Positions 18,339-28,378 are shown, counted from the stretch's first letter. The stretch is DNA of 64,000 bases from an uncultured Paracoccaceae bacterium (GCA_943787985.1 CALSOO010000002.1:124001-188000); one strand, 5' to 3'. The notes: generated by a model not told the origin, from the sequence alone. Made by a program: numbers and translations.

Positions 18339-18823
18339 CAGACACTCTCCTGTGCGGTGTCGCTTTTGGCATCCAGCAACGGGGTCAGAGCCTGAATGAT
18401 TGTGTCCGCTTCGGCCACATCCGCCGCGCGTGTGGCGCGCAGCGCTTCCAATTCAGCCATCATAGCCTTGTTGATCAAGTGCGGCTCTCCCACCCCTGCC
18501 TCGTTGGCAGCGCGCAAATCCTGATTGGACTGGCGCAGTTCTGCGTTGGCTTTGCGCATGCGCTGAAGTTCAAGGTCAAGGGCTCCAACAAGCGTCGCGG
18601 CGTCGTCTGCTTTGGTTTGGGCCTCGGCCAGTTCCCGCTCCTGACGCACTGTCAAAGCGCGAATGCGTTCGTTCAACTGCGCATTGACGGTTTTTTCGTC
18701 ATCCAGCGCTTGTTCCAATTCCGCAGTCTTGCCGTTGTCCGCAGTGCTCAGCCCGTCAAGGCCAGAGGCCATGCGGTCCATTGCGCTGGTGATCCTGCGC
18801 TGTAGTTCTTCGATGTCGTTCAT
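18338..18823 (-). CDS. Coiled-coil protein upstream of ZapA (ZauP-like)
   Basis: A 161-residue, almost fully helical coiled-coil protein (heptad-rich from residue ~30 to ~145, for example ELEQALDDEKTVNAQLNERI). No enzymatic motif is present. In Caulobacter the gene directly upstream of zapA encodes ZauP, a coiled-coil protein that works with ZapA to focus the Z-ring; length, structure and position here match. Orthology is inferred from position rather than from clear sequence motifs. It is divergent from tkt. Confidence 0.7.
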   Translation of the reverse strand: MNDIEELQRRITSAMDRMASGLDGLSTADNGKTAELEQALDDEKTVNAQLNERIRALTVRQERELAEAQTKADDAATLVGALDLELQRMRKANAELRQSNQDLRAANEAGVGEPHLINKAMMAELEALRATRAADVAEADTIIQALTPLLDAKSDTAQESV

Positions 18824-19068
18824 GCTCCACCCCTTTTGGTCTTCAGGCCTGCATTCGCCGCGTGTTCAAGGACTTGTCACACACCGCAACGAATCGCCCT
18901 TCAACGGCTTGAGTGCAAGTTTACCCAATGGATACAAAAAATGCCCCCCCTTTGTGATCAAGCACTTGGACGCCACCCTTGAAGTGGCACATCTAAGCCG
19001 CCTTGATCTTTGCGCCTGCACTGTTATGCAGCGCATTAACTGCTTATTCAGTCAAAGGATGCCTTTTC

Positions 19069-21084
19069 GTGGATCTCACTGCCCTTCGTACAGCCAACCC
19101 CGACCACTGGTCCAAAGCGACCGCCATTCGCGCCCTCACGCTTGACGCTGTGGCCGCTGCAAATTCAGGCCACTCCGGCATGCCTATCGGGATGGCCGAT
19201 GTCGCCACCGTATTGTACGCCAACCACCTGAAATTCGACGCTTCCGCGCCGAACTGGCCCGACCGCGACCGCTTTATCCTGAGTGCGGGTCACGGGTCTA
19301 TGTTGTTGTATTCGCTGCTGCATTTGACAGGCTACGCCGATATGACGCTGGAGCAGATCAAAAATTTCCGCCAGTGGGGCGCAATCACGGCAGGTCACCC
19401 TGAATACGGGCACGCCACGGGCATCGAGACAACGACAGGGCCACTTGGTCAAGGGATCGCCAACGCGGTCGGCTTTGCCATGGCCGAAGAAATCCAGCGC
19501 GCCACCTACGGCAAAAAGGCTGTGGACCACTACACTTACGTCATCGCAGGCGATGGCTGCCTGATGGAAGGCGTGAGCCAGGAAGCCATCACATTGGCGG
19601 GACGCCACGCGCTGAGCAAACTGATTGTGATGTGGGACAACAACAACATCACCATCGACGGCACAGTTGAGCTGTCAGACCGAACAGATCAGGTTTCCCG
19701 TTTCAAATCAGCAGGTTGGGCCGTTCTGGAAATCGACGGCCACGATCCACAAGCCATTGACGACGCGTTGACACAGGCGAAAAAGGGCAACAAGCCCACG
19801 ATGATCGCCTGCAAAACGCATATCGCTTTGGGCCACGCAGCACAGGACACCTCCAAAGGGCACGGCGCCTTGACCGACCCCGAACAGATGGCCGCTGCCA
19901 AAGCCGCATACGGCTGGACAACCGGCCCGTTTGAAGTGCCTGCAGACGTCAAATCCGCTTGGGAAGCCATCGGTTCCCAAGGTGCTGCAGCCCGCGCCGA
20001 GTGGGACGCCCGCTTTGCCACCCTGCCCCAATCCAAGCAGGACCAGTTCAACCGCGCCTACGCAATGGACGCGCCCAAGAAACTCTCAGCAACCGTAAAA
20101 GCCTTTAAAAAACAGATGTCTGAGGCCGCTCCCAAGCTGGCGACGCGCGCATCGTCTGAAAAGGTTCTTGAGGTTCTCAACCCGATCCTGCCCGAGACTG
20201 TGGGCGGGTCTGCAGACCTTACAGGCTCCAACAACACCAAAACCGGCGACCTTGGCGTGTTCGATCTGGACAGCCGCGATGGGCGCTACGTGTACTGGGG
20301 CATCCGCGAGCACGGCATGGCCTCTGCGATGAACGGCATGGCGCTGCACGGCGGCATCCGCCCCTACGGCGGGACGTTCATGTGCTTTACCGATTACGCG
20401 CGCCCTGCGATGCGTTTGGCGGCCCTGATGAAGGTGCCAACGGTCTTTGTCATGACCCACGATTCCATCGGCCTTGGCGAGGATGGACCGACCCACCAAC
20501 CCGTTGAACATCTGGCAATTTCACGTGCAACACCAAACACTTACGTGTTCCGCCCTGCCGACACGATCGAGACGGCGGAAGCCTGGGAAATCGCCCTGAC
20601 AACCAAGGAAACACCGTCTGTTTTGTCCCTGACCCGTCAAGGGCTGCCGACAGTGCGCACGGAGCACAAAACCAAGAACCTGACCGCCCAGGGCGCCTAT
20701 GTTCTGGCGGATGCGGATGGCAAACGTCAGGTCATCCTGCTGGCCTCCGGTTCCGAGGTGGAAATCGCATTGGCCGCGCGTGACATCCTGCAGGCAGAGG
20801 GCATCGGAACACGAGTTGTTTCAATGCCTTGCATGGAATTGTTCGCACAACAGGACGATGCATACCGCAAGCGCGTCTTGCCGGGTGGCCCTGTGCGCGT
20901 GGGCGTTGAAGCCGCCGTGCGTCAAGGGTGGGACCAATGGTTGCTGGGCGAACGCGGCAAGTCCAACAAAGCGGATTTTGTCGGCATGGACAGCTTCGGG
21001 GCCTCTGCGCCTGCGGGCACCTTGTACGAAAAATTCGGGATCACAGCGCAGAACGTGGCCGATAAAGCCAAAGCGCTGCTGTAA
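19069..21084 (+). CDS. tkt: Transketolase
   Basis: A 671-residue thiamine-diphosphate enzyme transferring two-carbon units in the pentose-phosphate (and, if present, Calvin) pathway. Landmarks: [19 protein letters not shown], the ThDP motif [13 protein letters not shown]...[28 protein letters not shown] chose the GTG at 19069 ([13 protein letters not shown]) with AAAGGA about nine bases upstream; the in-frame ATG at 19003 adds 22 residues unlike the family. The 245 bases between it and the divergent coiled-coil gene hold no other gene that I can see. Confidence 0.95.
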   Translation: MDLTALRTANPDHWSKATAIRALTLDAVAAANSGHSGMPIGMADVATVLYANHLKFDASAPNWPDRDRFILSAGHGSMLLYSLLHLTGYADMTLEQIKNFRQWGAITAGHPEYGHATGIETTTGPLGQGIANAVGFAMAEEIQRATYGKKAVDHYTYVIAGDGCLMEGVSQEAITLAGRHALSKLIVMWDNNNITIDGTVELSDRTDQVSRFKSAGWAVLEIDGHDPQAIDDALTQAKKGNKPTMIACKTHIALGHAAQDTSKGHGALTDPEQMAAAKAAYGWTTGPFEVPADVKSAWEAIGSQGAAARAEWDARFATLPQSKQDQFNRAYAMDAPKKLSATVKAFKKQMSEAAPKLATRASSEKVLEVLNPILPETVGGSADLTGSNNTKTGDLGVFDLDSRDGRYVYWGIREHGMASAMNGMALHGGIRPYGGTFMCFTDYARPAMRLAALMKVPTVFVMTHDSIGLGEDGPTHQPVEHLAISRATPNTYVFRPADTIETAEAWEIALTTKETPSVLSLTRQGLPTVRTEHKTKNLTAQGAYVLADADGKRQVILLASGSEVEIALAARDILQAEGIGTRVVSMPCMELFAQQDDAYRKRVLPGGPVRVGVEAAVRQGWDQWLLGERGKSNKADFVGMDSFGASAPAGTLYEKFGITAQNVADKAKALL

Positions 21085-21128
21085 AACCTTACCCCACCGC
21101 ACGGTGGGGGTTTGCGACGATGTTGTAC

Positions 21129-21166
21129 AAAAGGGCGGGTGTTTGTCACAAAACATCCGCCCTTTT
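21129..21166 (+). terminator. Strong intrinsic terminator after tkt
   Basis: Long inverted repeat AAAAGGGCGGGTGTTT / AAACATCCGCCCTTTT with one mismatched or wobble position, followed by Ts. A second, shorter GC hairpin (CCCCACC/GGTGGGG, 21092-21108) precedes it. Confidence 0.82.
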
Positions 21167-21436
21167 TGCGCGTGGTTCAGGGCGAAATATGCAGTTTTGT
21201 ACAAAAAAGGCCCCGAAAGTCACAAGATTTGGCCCCTGCTCGGATTAAACATCTGTTTACGTTTCATCCGCGTTAAGGTTTGCGCGTGACCCGTCATTGT
21301 TTTTTAACCAGTCTGCAAATGGCGCCCTGACCTGCGAAATTAACCTTTTGTTCATCAATCTGTTTGCGTCTCCTAAATTCTACCATAAGTTGAATTTCAA
21401 CCCTCGAACTTTATTGCCCCTCTTCAGGAGTTCTTA
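21167..21436. other. AT-rich intergenic leader before the amine oxidase gene
   Basis: About 270 bases without a gene. It holds a perfect 12-bp palindrome TTTTGTACAAAA (21195-21206) whose core TTGTACAA also occurs at 21123-21130 beside the terminator, and an AGGAG ribosome site at 21427-21431. No promoter can be assigned with confidence. Confidence 0.5.
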
Positions 21437-22770
21437 ATGCGTATGTCCCGCCGTACCGTTCTTGCCTCTGGCACCGCTTTTGCAACTGCCCCGCTTTATG
21501 TCCGCCCCGCCTTTGCGGCCACCACAGACATTATTGTGATCGGCGCGGGCGCGGCAGGGATCGGTGCTGCGCGTGCATTGCGCGCCAAAGGGTTGAGTGT
21601 GCAGGTGATCGAGGCGTCGGGACGCATTGGCGGGCGGGTCTTTTCCGCGACGACGACCTTTGGTGTGCCCTATGACGTGGGGGCGCATTGGCTGCACTAC
21701 GCCGAAGACAACCCCTTTGTGTCATATGGCAAGGACAACGGGTTTGACCTGTATGCCGCCCCTGAGGATCAGGTCCTGTATGTGGGCAACCGCGAAGCGA
21801 CGGACGATGAGTATGATGCGTTCTACGACAGCCTGTCTGCCGCCAACCGCGCAATGCTCAAGGCAGGACGCAAGGGCAAGGATATTGCCGCCGCCGAGGT
21901 GATCCCCGATACCGGCGATTGGAACATGAGCACCAGTTTCTACACTGGCGCTTACGAGATGGCCAAGGACCCTGCGGATTTTTCCTGTGCCGACTGGTAC
22001 AGTTCAGAGGACGGAACCGATTGGTATTGCAGGGAAGGTTTTGGAGCTTTGTTTGCGCACAGTGCCCGCGATGTGTCCGTCACCCTCAACACGCAGGCCA
22101 AAACGATACGCTGGGGCGGCACCGGCGTGCAGGTGAGGCCAACACCGGCACCTTGAGTGCCCAAGCGGTTCTGCTCACCGTATCCACAGGTGTTTTGGCC
22201 AGCGGCGACATCACCTTTGACCCGCCTTTGCCTGTCAGGAAACAAGAGGCGGTCCATGCCCTGAGCATGGGCCACTACCACCACATCGCGTTACAGCTGC
22301 GCGACAATTTCTTTGGCGTCGGCGAAGACGGGTATTTTTCATACAAGATTGACGCGCACAGCAACGGATCTCCCAAAGGGTTTGGCGCGCTGGTCGATGC
22401 CAGCGGCCATGGCATCACCTATTGCGACATTGGCGGCGCATTTGCGGCTGAGATGTCCGGTCAGGGCACCGCGGCGATGTTTGATTTTGTGCTGTCTGAC
22501 CTCAAGGCGATTTTCGGGTCGGATGTGCAGCAGGCCATTGTGAAAAGTCACACTTATGACTGGACCAAAGACCCGCTGACGCAGGGCGCTTATGCATCCG
22601 CTGTGCCCGGTGGCGCGTCGTCGCGCGCACAGTTGCGCCGCGTAGAGGCAGAGCGCCTCTGGTTTGCAGGTGAAGCCACCAGCATAGATGATTGGGCAAC
22701 AGTTGCAGGCGCGCATAAGTCCGGCCTCGCGGTGGCGCGCAAGATCGCAAAAGCCATCGCCCCCATGTGA
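21437..22770 (+). pseudogene. Exported FAD-dependent amine oxidase (one frameshift)
   Basis: A flavin monoamine oxidase-type protein of about 444 residues once a single lost base near 22,134 is restored (GTGAGGCC where GTGGAGGCC is expected). It begins with a twin-arginine signal (MSRRTVLASG...RPAFAA), then the FAD motif VIGAGAAGIGAARAL and EASGRIGGR, and ends with the FAD-contacting FAGEATSIDDWATVAGAHKSG segment. Tat export of a folded, FAD-loaded enzyme to the periplasm is inferred. The substrate (polyamine, amino acid or other amine) is unknown. The rest of both halves is clean, so this is probably a functional gene with a sequencing error. Confidence 0.82.
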
Positions 22771-22854
22771 CGTATTGGCTGTTTTCGCCGTTCTTTCAAT
22801 GCCTTGGTCCTTCAATGCCAGGGGCATCGCGGAGTGCTGTCTGCCCCGATGTGT

Positions 22855-23820
22855 TCAGCGCGCAAAGACTTTGCGCCACAGTGGTGTGATCAGCTTTTCC
22901 CCCACAGGGATCAAGGCCAGCCCGAGCCCAAGCCCCAAAACCCCGTCCAGCGTCGCTTTGGACGCCCATTCGGTGAGCCCTGCCCACGTGTCCGGAACCG
23001 CATGCCCAATGGCGTAGGACACGTCGTGGATGATGTGACCGAGCCATGTGAATCCGAACCCTTCAAGCCCGTGCACGATGATCGACCCACCGACCCACAA
23101 CATCGCGGCCGTCCCGATCACAGTCAGCGCGTGCAACACTTTGGGCATCGCCTTGACGATCCCGCGCCCCACACTGCGGATCAGTCCGAAACGCCCTTTG
23201 GCCATGGCAAAACCCAGGTCATCCATTTTCACGATCACGGCCACTGCGCCGTAAACCGCAACAGTGATCATCACCGCTACTGTGGCCAGAGTTGCCGCCT
23301 CCATCCAGAAATTGCTTTCGGGGATCGCGGCGAGCGCGATGGTCATGATCTCGGCCGAGAGGATAAAATCGGTTTTGATCGCCCCTTGGGCCTTTTGTTC
23401 CTCAAGATGGGCTGGATCCTCGACCACGTCTTCTTTGTTGGGGTAATCCGTGTGCCCGTGCCCGCCGATCCCAAAGGCATGGGCGATCTTTTCGGCCCCC
23501 TCGTAGCACAAGTAGGCCCCACCGAGCATCAACAGCGGGTTGATCGCCCACGGCGCGAACGCAGACAGCGCCAGCCCTGCCGGCAACAAAAACACCAGCT
23601 TGTTCTTGATCGACCCTTTGGCGATGCGCCAGATGATGGGAAGTTCGCGGCTGGCTTCAAACCCTTGCACATATTTGGGCGTCACGGCGGCGTCATCGAT
23701 CACCGCCCCTGCCGCTTTGGTGCCCGCTTTGGCCGCTTGGGCCACCACGTCATCCACACAGGTCGCGGCGATTTTGGCAATCGCTGCCACATCGTCAAAA
23801 AGTGCAATCAGTCCGCTCAT
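22855..23820 (-). CDS. DUF808 family (YedI-like) inner-membrane protein
   Basis: A 321-residue integral membrane protein of the DUF808/YedI family. The conserved start MSGLIALFDDVAAIAK at 23820 was chosen over an upstream ATG. Segments that look membrane-spanning include KLVFLLPAGLALSAF, PLLMLGGAYLCYEG and several near the C-terminus (VMITVAVYGAVAVIV, LGLGLGLALIPVGEK). The conserved VTPKYVQGF and ELPIIWRIAKGS motifs of the family are visible. The function is unknown. Confidence 0.87.
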   Translation of the reverse strand: MSGLIALFDDVAAIAKIAATCVDDVVAQAAKAGTKAAGAVIDDAAVTPKYVQGFEASRELPIIWRIAKGSIKNKLVFLLPAGLALSAFAPWAINPLLMLGGAYLCYEGAEKIAHAFGIGGHGHTDYPNKEDVVEDPAHLEEQKAQGAIKTDFILSAEIMTIALAAIPESNFWMEAATLATVAVMITVAVYGAVAVIVKMDDLGFAMAKGRFGLIRSVGRGIVKAMPKVLHALTVIGTAAMLWVGGSIIVHGLEGFGFTWLGHIIHDVSYAIGHAVPDTWAGLTEWASKATLDGVLGLGLGLALIPVGEKLITPLWRKVFAR

Positions 23821-24021
23821 GGTGCCCCACCTGTTTTTTGCCGTTTTCCCCAATTAGCCTACCCCGTGTCAAAAACAAAGCCGGACTGTTAGCGCCACCG
23901 TTAACTTTGTGTTCAGGTTTATCGCTAACAGTTTGAAAAAGCGACGAATTGCCCCTTTCCCGACTCTGCACATGGGTCTAATCAACCCCCAACATGTGGG
24001 GCGACTGAGTAGGAGACGGCA

Positions 24022-25023
24022 ATGACGATCAAAGTGGGCATCAACGGTTTCGGGCGCATCGGGCGCTGCACCTTGTCACATATCGCGCAAAGTTTGCGCA
24101 ACGATATCGACGTCATCAAAGTGAACGCCACCGGCCCGCTGGAGACTGCCGCGCATCTCATCAAATACGACTCCGTGCATGGCCGCTACCCCGGCACGGT
24201 CAAGGTCGGCAACGGCACATTGGATTTGGGCCGCGGCCCGATGGAGATGTTCTCCACCTATGACATGAACGAACTGGACTGGACGGGCTGCGATGTGGTT
24301 CTGGAGTGCACTGGCAATTTCAACGACGGTTTGAAAGCCAAAACCCACATCGAACGCGGCGCCAAGCGCGTGTTGCTTTCGGCCCCCGGCAAGAACGTGG
24401 ACAAGACCATCGTCTTTGGCGTCAACGACAACCTGCTCGCGGCCAATGACACGATGATTTCCAACGGCTCGTGCACCACCAACTGTCTGGCCCCTTTGGC
24501 CAAGGTGCTCGACGAGACCGTGGGCATCGAACGCGGCATCATGACCACCATCCACAGCTACACCGGCGATCAGCCGACGCTGGACCGCCGCCACTCTGAT
24601 CTGTACCGCGCCCGCGCGGCGGCCATGGCATTGATCCCCACCTCCACAGGTGCGGCGGCGGCTTTGGGTGAAGTGTTGCCAAATCTGAAGGGTCGTCTGG
24701 ACGGCACTGCCATGCGTGTCCCGACCCCGAATGTGTCGGCTGTTGATCTGACGTTTGAAGCCAAGCGCGATGTGACCGTCGCGGAAGTGAACGCCGCTGT
24801 GGCCGCTGCTGCGGCGGGCGATATGGGCCGCGTGTTGGCCTATGACGACGAGCAGAAGGTCTCTATCGATTTCAACCACACCGAACATTCCTGCATCTTT
24901 GCCCCTGACCAGACCAAGGTTGTGGGCGGTCGCACGGTACGTGTTCTGGCGTGGTACGACAACGAGTGGGCCTTTTCCGTGCGCATGGCGGATGTGGCCG
25001 TTGCGATGGGCCGCCTGAACTAA
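24022..25023 (+). CDS. gap: Glyceraldehyde-3-phosphate dehydrogenase, type I, copy 1 (probably NADP-preferring)
   Basis: A 333-residue GAPDH with the catalytic cysteine C151 in SNGSCTTNCLAP and the Rossmann GINGFGRIGR. At the position that in NAD-specific enzymes is an aspartate binding the adenosine ribose, this protein has alanine: VNATGPLE, A36, whereas the second copy has D36 in INDLAD. Bacillus subtilis GapB, a gluconeogenic NADP enzyme, also has alanine there, so NADP preference and an anabolic role are likely by inference. The ATG at 24022 has AGGAGA upstream. Confidence 0.92.
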   Translation: MTIKVGINGFGRIGRCTLSHIAQSLRNDIDVIKVNATGPLETAAHLIKYDSVHGRYPGTVKVGNGTLDLGRGPMEMFSTYDMNELDWTGCDVVLECTGNFNDGLKAKTHIERGAKRVLLSAPGKNVDKTIVFGVNDNLLAANDTMISNGSCTTNCLAPLAKVLDETVGIERGIMTTIHSYTGDQPTLDRRHSDLYRARAAAMALIPTSTGAAAALGEVLPNLKGRLDGTAMRVPTPNVSAVDLTFEAKRDVTVAEVNAAVAAAAAGDMGRVLAYDDEQKVSIDFNHTEHSCIFAPDQTKVVGGRTVRVLAWYDNEWAFSVRMADVAVAMGRLN

Positions 25024-25145
25024 GGTTGCGCCCAAGGGCCTGCCCCTGACAGAATTTGCAAAATGCACGCGCAGACTTGCGTGACAGGGGCGAGGCTGGC
25101 ATATCAGCCTTGCCCGTTTTTATTCGGCTGCGTGTCAGGAGTGTC

Positions 25146-25289
25146 ATGACCAATCGCCTTGCCATCATCCTTGGATTGATTTTGATCATCGCGATCACGG
25201 TCGATGTGATGATGTATGGGTCCGAGCATGTGATCTTCCTGGGCAAGAAGCTGTTTGAGCTGATTGAATGGATCGCCTTTTGGCGCTAG
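25146..25289 (+). CDS. 47-residue single-pass membrane peptide between the two gap genes
   Basis: MTNRLAIILGLILIIAITVD then a short amphipathic tail ending IEWIAFWR. The hydrophobic helix covers residues ~5-24. The ATG at 25146 follows an AGGAG ribosome site by six bases, which favours a real small gene; longer starts have no such site. Position between two gap genes on the same strand suggests co-transcription. The function is unknown; I infer a small membrane protein, possibly conserved in Rhodobacteraceae. Confidence 0.68.
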   Translation: MTNRLAIILGLILIIAITVDVMMYGSEHVIFLGKKLFELIEWIAFWR

Positions 25290-25371
25290 CCCCTTGTTTG
25301 TAGGGATACAATCCATCCTTTGACGCGCTGTCACACACGTGTGAGAACGGATAGAAGGGCAAAGGTTTCAC

Positions 25372-26376
25372 ATGACACTCACCGTAGGCATCAACGGATT
25401 CGGGCGCATCGGGCGCAGCATTCTGCGCGCGATTTTGGAAAGCGGGCGTACGGATTTGCGCGTGGTGGCCATCAATGACCTCGCTGATCTGGAAAACATG
25501 GCCCATCTGCTGGAGTTTGATTCTGTGCATGGGCGGTTGCGCCGCCCGATCCGTGTGAGCGGGGATGCATTGGATGTGGGCTATGGTCCGATCCGTGTCA
25601 GCCACGAAGCCTCTCCGCAGGATTTGCCATGGCATGACGTTGATATTGCGTTGGAATGTACCGGCCATTTCCGCACGCAGGCCCTTGCGGGTTTGCATTT
25701 GCACAACGGCGCGCGCAAAGTGATCGTGTCCGCCCCGGCCAAGATCGGCGACATCAAGACTGTGGTTCTGGGCGTGAACGAGCAGACATTGACCCCCGGC
25801 GATCGCATCATTTCCAACGGCTCGTGCACCACCAACTGTCTGGCCCCTGTCGCCCATATTCTGCATGAGGCCTTTGGCATTGTGCGCGGCACCATGACCA
25901 CCGTGCATTGCTACACGGGCGTGCAGCCGGTGCATGACGCCTACACAAAGACCCTGAACCGCGGGCGCGCGGCGGCTTTGTCCATGGTTCCGACCACCAC
26001 AGGCGCCGCCGAGGCTGTTGAGGCCGTGTTGCCCCATCTCAAGGGGCGCTTGTTTGGCACCTCCATTCGCGTTCCCGTCCCCAACGTGTCCTGCATTGAT
26101 TTGACGGTAGAGGTGGAACGCGGCACCGATATCGACGCCGTCAACACGCTGTTTTCGGCCTATGCGGTCGGGGGAATGCGCGGCATTCTGGATGTAACCT
26201 CGACCCCGATGGTGTCCGTTGACCTGAACCACGACCCGATGAGCGCAACTGTGGCGCTGGATCAAACCCATGTTCAGGACGCCACGATGATCCGCGTTCT
26301 GGCATGGTATGACAACGAGTGGGGGTTTTCCAACCGCATGATCGACATGGCCACGCGGTTCGGGACGTTCGGCTGA
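25372..26376 (+). CDS. gap: Glyceraldehyde-3-phosphate dehydrogenase, type I, copy 2 (probably NAD-dependent)
   Basis: A 334-residue GAPDH paralog with catalytic C152 in SNGSCTTNC and D36 in AINDLADLENMAHLL, the NAD-type residue. Its C-terminal part (MVSVDLNHDPMSATV, WYDNEWGFSNRMID) and VHCYTGVQPVHDA differ from copy 1 and lean toward erythrose-4-phosphate dehydrogenase-like members, so the exact substrate is open. It ends three bases from the convergent coaD. The two copies probably divide glycolytic and gluconeogenic directions, or triose and tetrose substrates. Confidence 0.9.
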   Translation: MTLTVGINGFGRIGRSILRAILESGRTDLRVVAINDLADLENMAHLLEFDSVHGRLRRPIRVSGDALDVGYGPIRVSHEASPQDLPWHDVDIALECTGHFRTQALAGLHLHNGARKVIVSAPAKIGDIKTVVLGVNEQTLTPGDRIISNGSCTTNCLAPVAHILHEAFGIVRGTMTTVHCYTGVQPVHDAYTKTLNRGRAAALSMVPTTTGAAEAVEAVLPHLKGRLFGTSIRVPVPNVSCIDLTVEVERGTDIDAVNTLFSAYAVGGMRGILDVTSTPMVSVDLNHDPMSATVALDQTHVQDATMIRVLAWYDNEWGFSNRMIDMATRFGTFG

Positions 26377-26379
26377 CGC

Positions 26380-26877
26380 CTAGCCTGTGCCGAGCTTTTT
26401 CAGCAACGCCTCGTTTACCAGTGGCGGGACGAATTTCGTGACATCCCCGCCAAGGCGCGCGATCTCTTTGACCAGTTTGGAGGCGATGGCCTGATGTTTG
26501 GCTTCGGCCATCAGGAACACCGTCTCGATGCTGTTATCCAGCACCCGGTTCATTCCGACCATCTGGTATTCGTATTCAAAATCAGCCACAGCCCGCAGCC
26601 CGCGGATGATGACCTGAGCCCCCACGTCGCTGGCGCAATCAATCAACAGGTTCTCGAACGGGTGGGCCACGATTTCAGTGCCCGTCTGCTCGGAGAGCTT
26701 TGCACATTCTACCTCGATCATCGCCACCCGCTCTTCAAGGCGGAACAATGGCCCTTTGTCGCGGTTGATGGCAACGCCGATCACCAGTTTGTCCACAAGC
26801 GCGCTGGCGCGGCGGATGATATCGATGTGGCCCAACGTGATCGGGTCGAATGTTCCGGGATATAGTCCAACGCGCAT
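26380..26877 (-). CDS. coaD: Pantetheine-phosphate adenylyltransferase
   Basis: A 165-residue nucleotidyltransferase catalysing the fourth step of coenzyme A synthesis. The nucleotide-binding motif TLGHIDIIRRA (T/HXGH) is at residues ~15-25, with YPGTFDP just before it, and IIRGLRAVADFEYEYQM in the centre is the phosphopantetheine pocket. It is complete, of usual length, and a single minus-strand gene. Confidence 0.94.
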   Translation of the reverse strand: MRVGLYPGTFDPITLGHIDIIRRASALVDKLVIGVAINRDKGPLFRLEERVAMIEVECAKLSEQTGTEIVAHPFENLLIDCASDVGAQVIIRGLRAVADFEYEYQMVGMNRVLDNSIETVFLMAEAKHQAIASKLVKEIARLGGDVTKFVPPLVNEALLKKLGTG

Positions 26878-26970
26878 GGGACGCTCCGTTCCAGCAATAA
26901 TGTTGCGCGCAAGAAACAGGCTCGCGCGCAGGATTGCAAGCAGGTGTTAACGCAAACTTGGAAAGTGAGG

Positions 26971-27405
26971 CTAATGCCCCATGATCATCCCTTGCAGCGC
27001 ATCCTTTTCCATTGCCAGTTCTGTCAGCTTTGACTTGACCACATCCCCGATCGTGATCAGGCCGACAAGCTGCCCGTCCTCGACCACAGGCATGTGCCGG
27101 AAGCGCCCGTCTGTCATCATCTGAAGCACCTTATCCGCGCTTTCATTGCGCGTGCAGGTCACCAGTTTGGTGGTCATATAGGTGTCGACCTTGTCGCTCA
27201 AACAGGCCCCGCCCCGCTTGGCCACTTCGCGCACGATGTCGCGTTCGGACAAAATACCAAGGGCAGCATGCCCATCCGCAGAGACCACGACCGTCCCGAT
27301 CCGGCGCTCTGCCAGTATCTTTGCCGCGTCTGCCACAGTCGATCCGGGCGCCACGGTCACCACCGCGTCGTCGGACTTGGATTTGAGAATCTGCTGTACC
27401 AGCAT
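26971..27405 (-). CDS. CBS-domain pair protein
   Basis: A 144-residue protein made of two CBS motifs (residues ~10-60 and ~75-130), with GTVVVSADGHAALGILSERDIVRE and FRHMPVVEDGQLVGLITIGDVV as the paired signatures. The start MLVQQIL at 27405 follows AAGGAGG by about six bases, so the eight extra residues of the longer frame are rejected. CBS pairs sense adenosine nucleotides; stand-alone ones are usually of unknown target. Confidence 0.9.
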   Translation of the reverse strand: MLVQQILKSKSDDAVVTVAPGSTVADAAKILAERRIGTVVVSADGHAALGILSERDIVREVAKRGGACLSDKVDTYMTTKLVTCTRNESADKVLQMMTDGRFRHMPVVEDGQLVGLITIGDVVKSKLTELAMEKDALQGMIMGH

Positions 27406-27460
27406 GAGACGGCCTCCTTCAATTTGCACTGTATCCGCCCAGCGTCACCGCAATGCCGCT

Positions 27461-28378
27461 TCAAGTCAAGGTTGCAGCTTCAAGGCGCACCACCTCTTGC
27501 TTGACCCCCGCCGACAGACTTTCCGCAAACCGCGTGAGTTTGTTGTTCTGCCGGTCGGCTTCGTGGCGGATCATGTAGAAGGCCCGCGTGAGGCTCACCT
27601 GCCCCGTCAGAATGCGCCGCAAGTTGGGGGCCGCAGGCAGCGCAAAGTCATGCACAACCCCCACCCCGCCCCCGTGGCGCAACAGGTTGAGTTGCACCGA
27701 GACAGAGTTCGACGCCAGCGGCACCCGCGCCAATCCGATGTCCGAGAGGTAATCCAGTTCGCGGTCAAAGATCATGTCCGGGATGTAGCCAACAATGCGG
27801 TGCTGGCCCAAATCCTGTGTGCTTTCAATCTGTTGATGGCTTTTCAGGTACCCTTTGGAGGCCGCAAGGTGCAATTTGTAGTCAGTGATCTTTTGGACGC
27901 TCAGCCGTCCCGCTGTCGGCGCGCTGACCCCGATGGCGAGGTCGGCCTCACGCCGCGACAGGTTGAACACGCGCGGCAAAGCGACGATCTGGATGTCCAG
28001 ATCAGGGTGTTGCGTGCTCAGGCGCGCGCAGACCTGAGGCAACACGTAATTGGCGCAGCCATCCGGTGCCCCGACACGGATTTGTCCTGTCAGGCTTTCG
28101 CTTTGCGCGCTGAGACTGTGCGTCGCCGCCCGCATCGCCGTTTCAACCGCCTCGGCACGCATCAGCAGGTCTGTGCCGGCGTCGGTCAGCGCGTAGCCTT
28201 GGGGGGATTTCACAAACAGCGCCGTGCCCGTCGCCCCCTCCAGCCGCGTCATCCGCCGCCCCAATGTGGCAGGGTCCAAACGCAGGGTTTTGCCTGCGGC
28301 GGACAGCCCCCCTTCGCGGGCGATTCCCAGAAACAAACGCAGATCGTCCCAATTGCTGTCCACACCGCATCCTGACAT
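27461..28378 (-). CDS. LysR-family regulator, divergent from mmsA
   Basis: A 305-residue LysR protein: winged helix-turn-helix near residues 10-65 (WDDLRLFLGIAREGGLSAAG...LDPATLGRRMTRLE) and a substrate-binding domain in the rest. I chose MSGCGVDSNWDD at 28378, because the longer frame would run into the divergent promoter. It is separated by 88 bases from mmsA on the other strand, the standard arrangement for a LysR regulator of the adjacent operon, so control of valine catabolism is inferred. Confidence 0.87.
   Translation of the reverse strand: MSGCGVDSNWDDLRLFLGIAREGGLSAAGKTLRLDPATLGRRMTRLEGATGTALFVKSPQGYALTDAGTDLLMRAEAVETAMRAATHSLSAQSESLTGQIRVGAPDGCANYVLPQVCARLSTQHPDLDIQIVALPRVFNLSRREADLAIGVSAPTAGRLSVQKITDYKLHLAASKGYLKSHQQIESTQDLGQHRIVGYIPDMIFDRELDYLSDIGLARVPLASNSVSVQLNLLRHGGGVGVVHDFALPAAPNLRRILTGQVSLTRAFYMIRHEADRQNNKLTRFAESLSAGVKQEVVRLEAATLT

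Noticed and set aside
18824-19068. Search for a 6S RNA near zapA
   Set aside because: 6S RNA genes often lie near zapA, but I saw no convincing long hairpin with a central bubble here.
22804-23892. A 362-codon plus-strand frame opposite the DUF808 gene
   Set aside because: Its composition (many His, Arg, Pro) is typical of an antisense shadow, and the minus-strand DUF808 product is clear.
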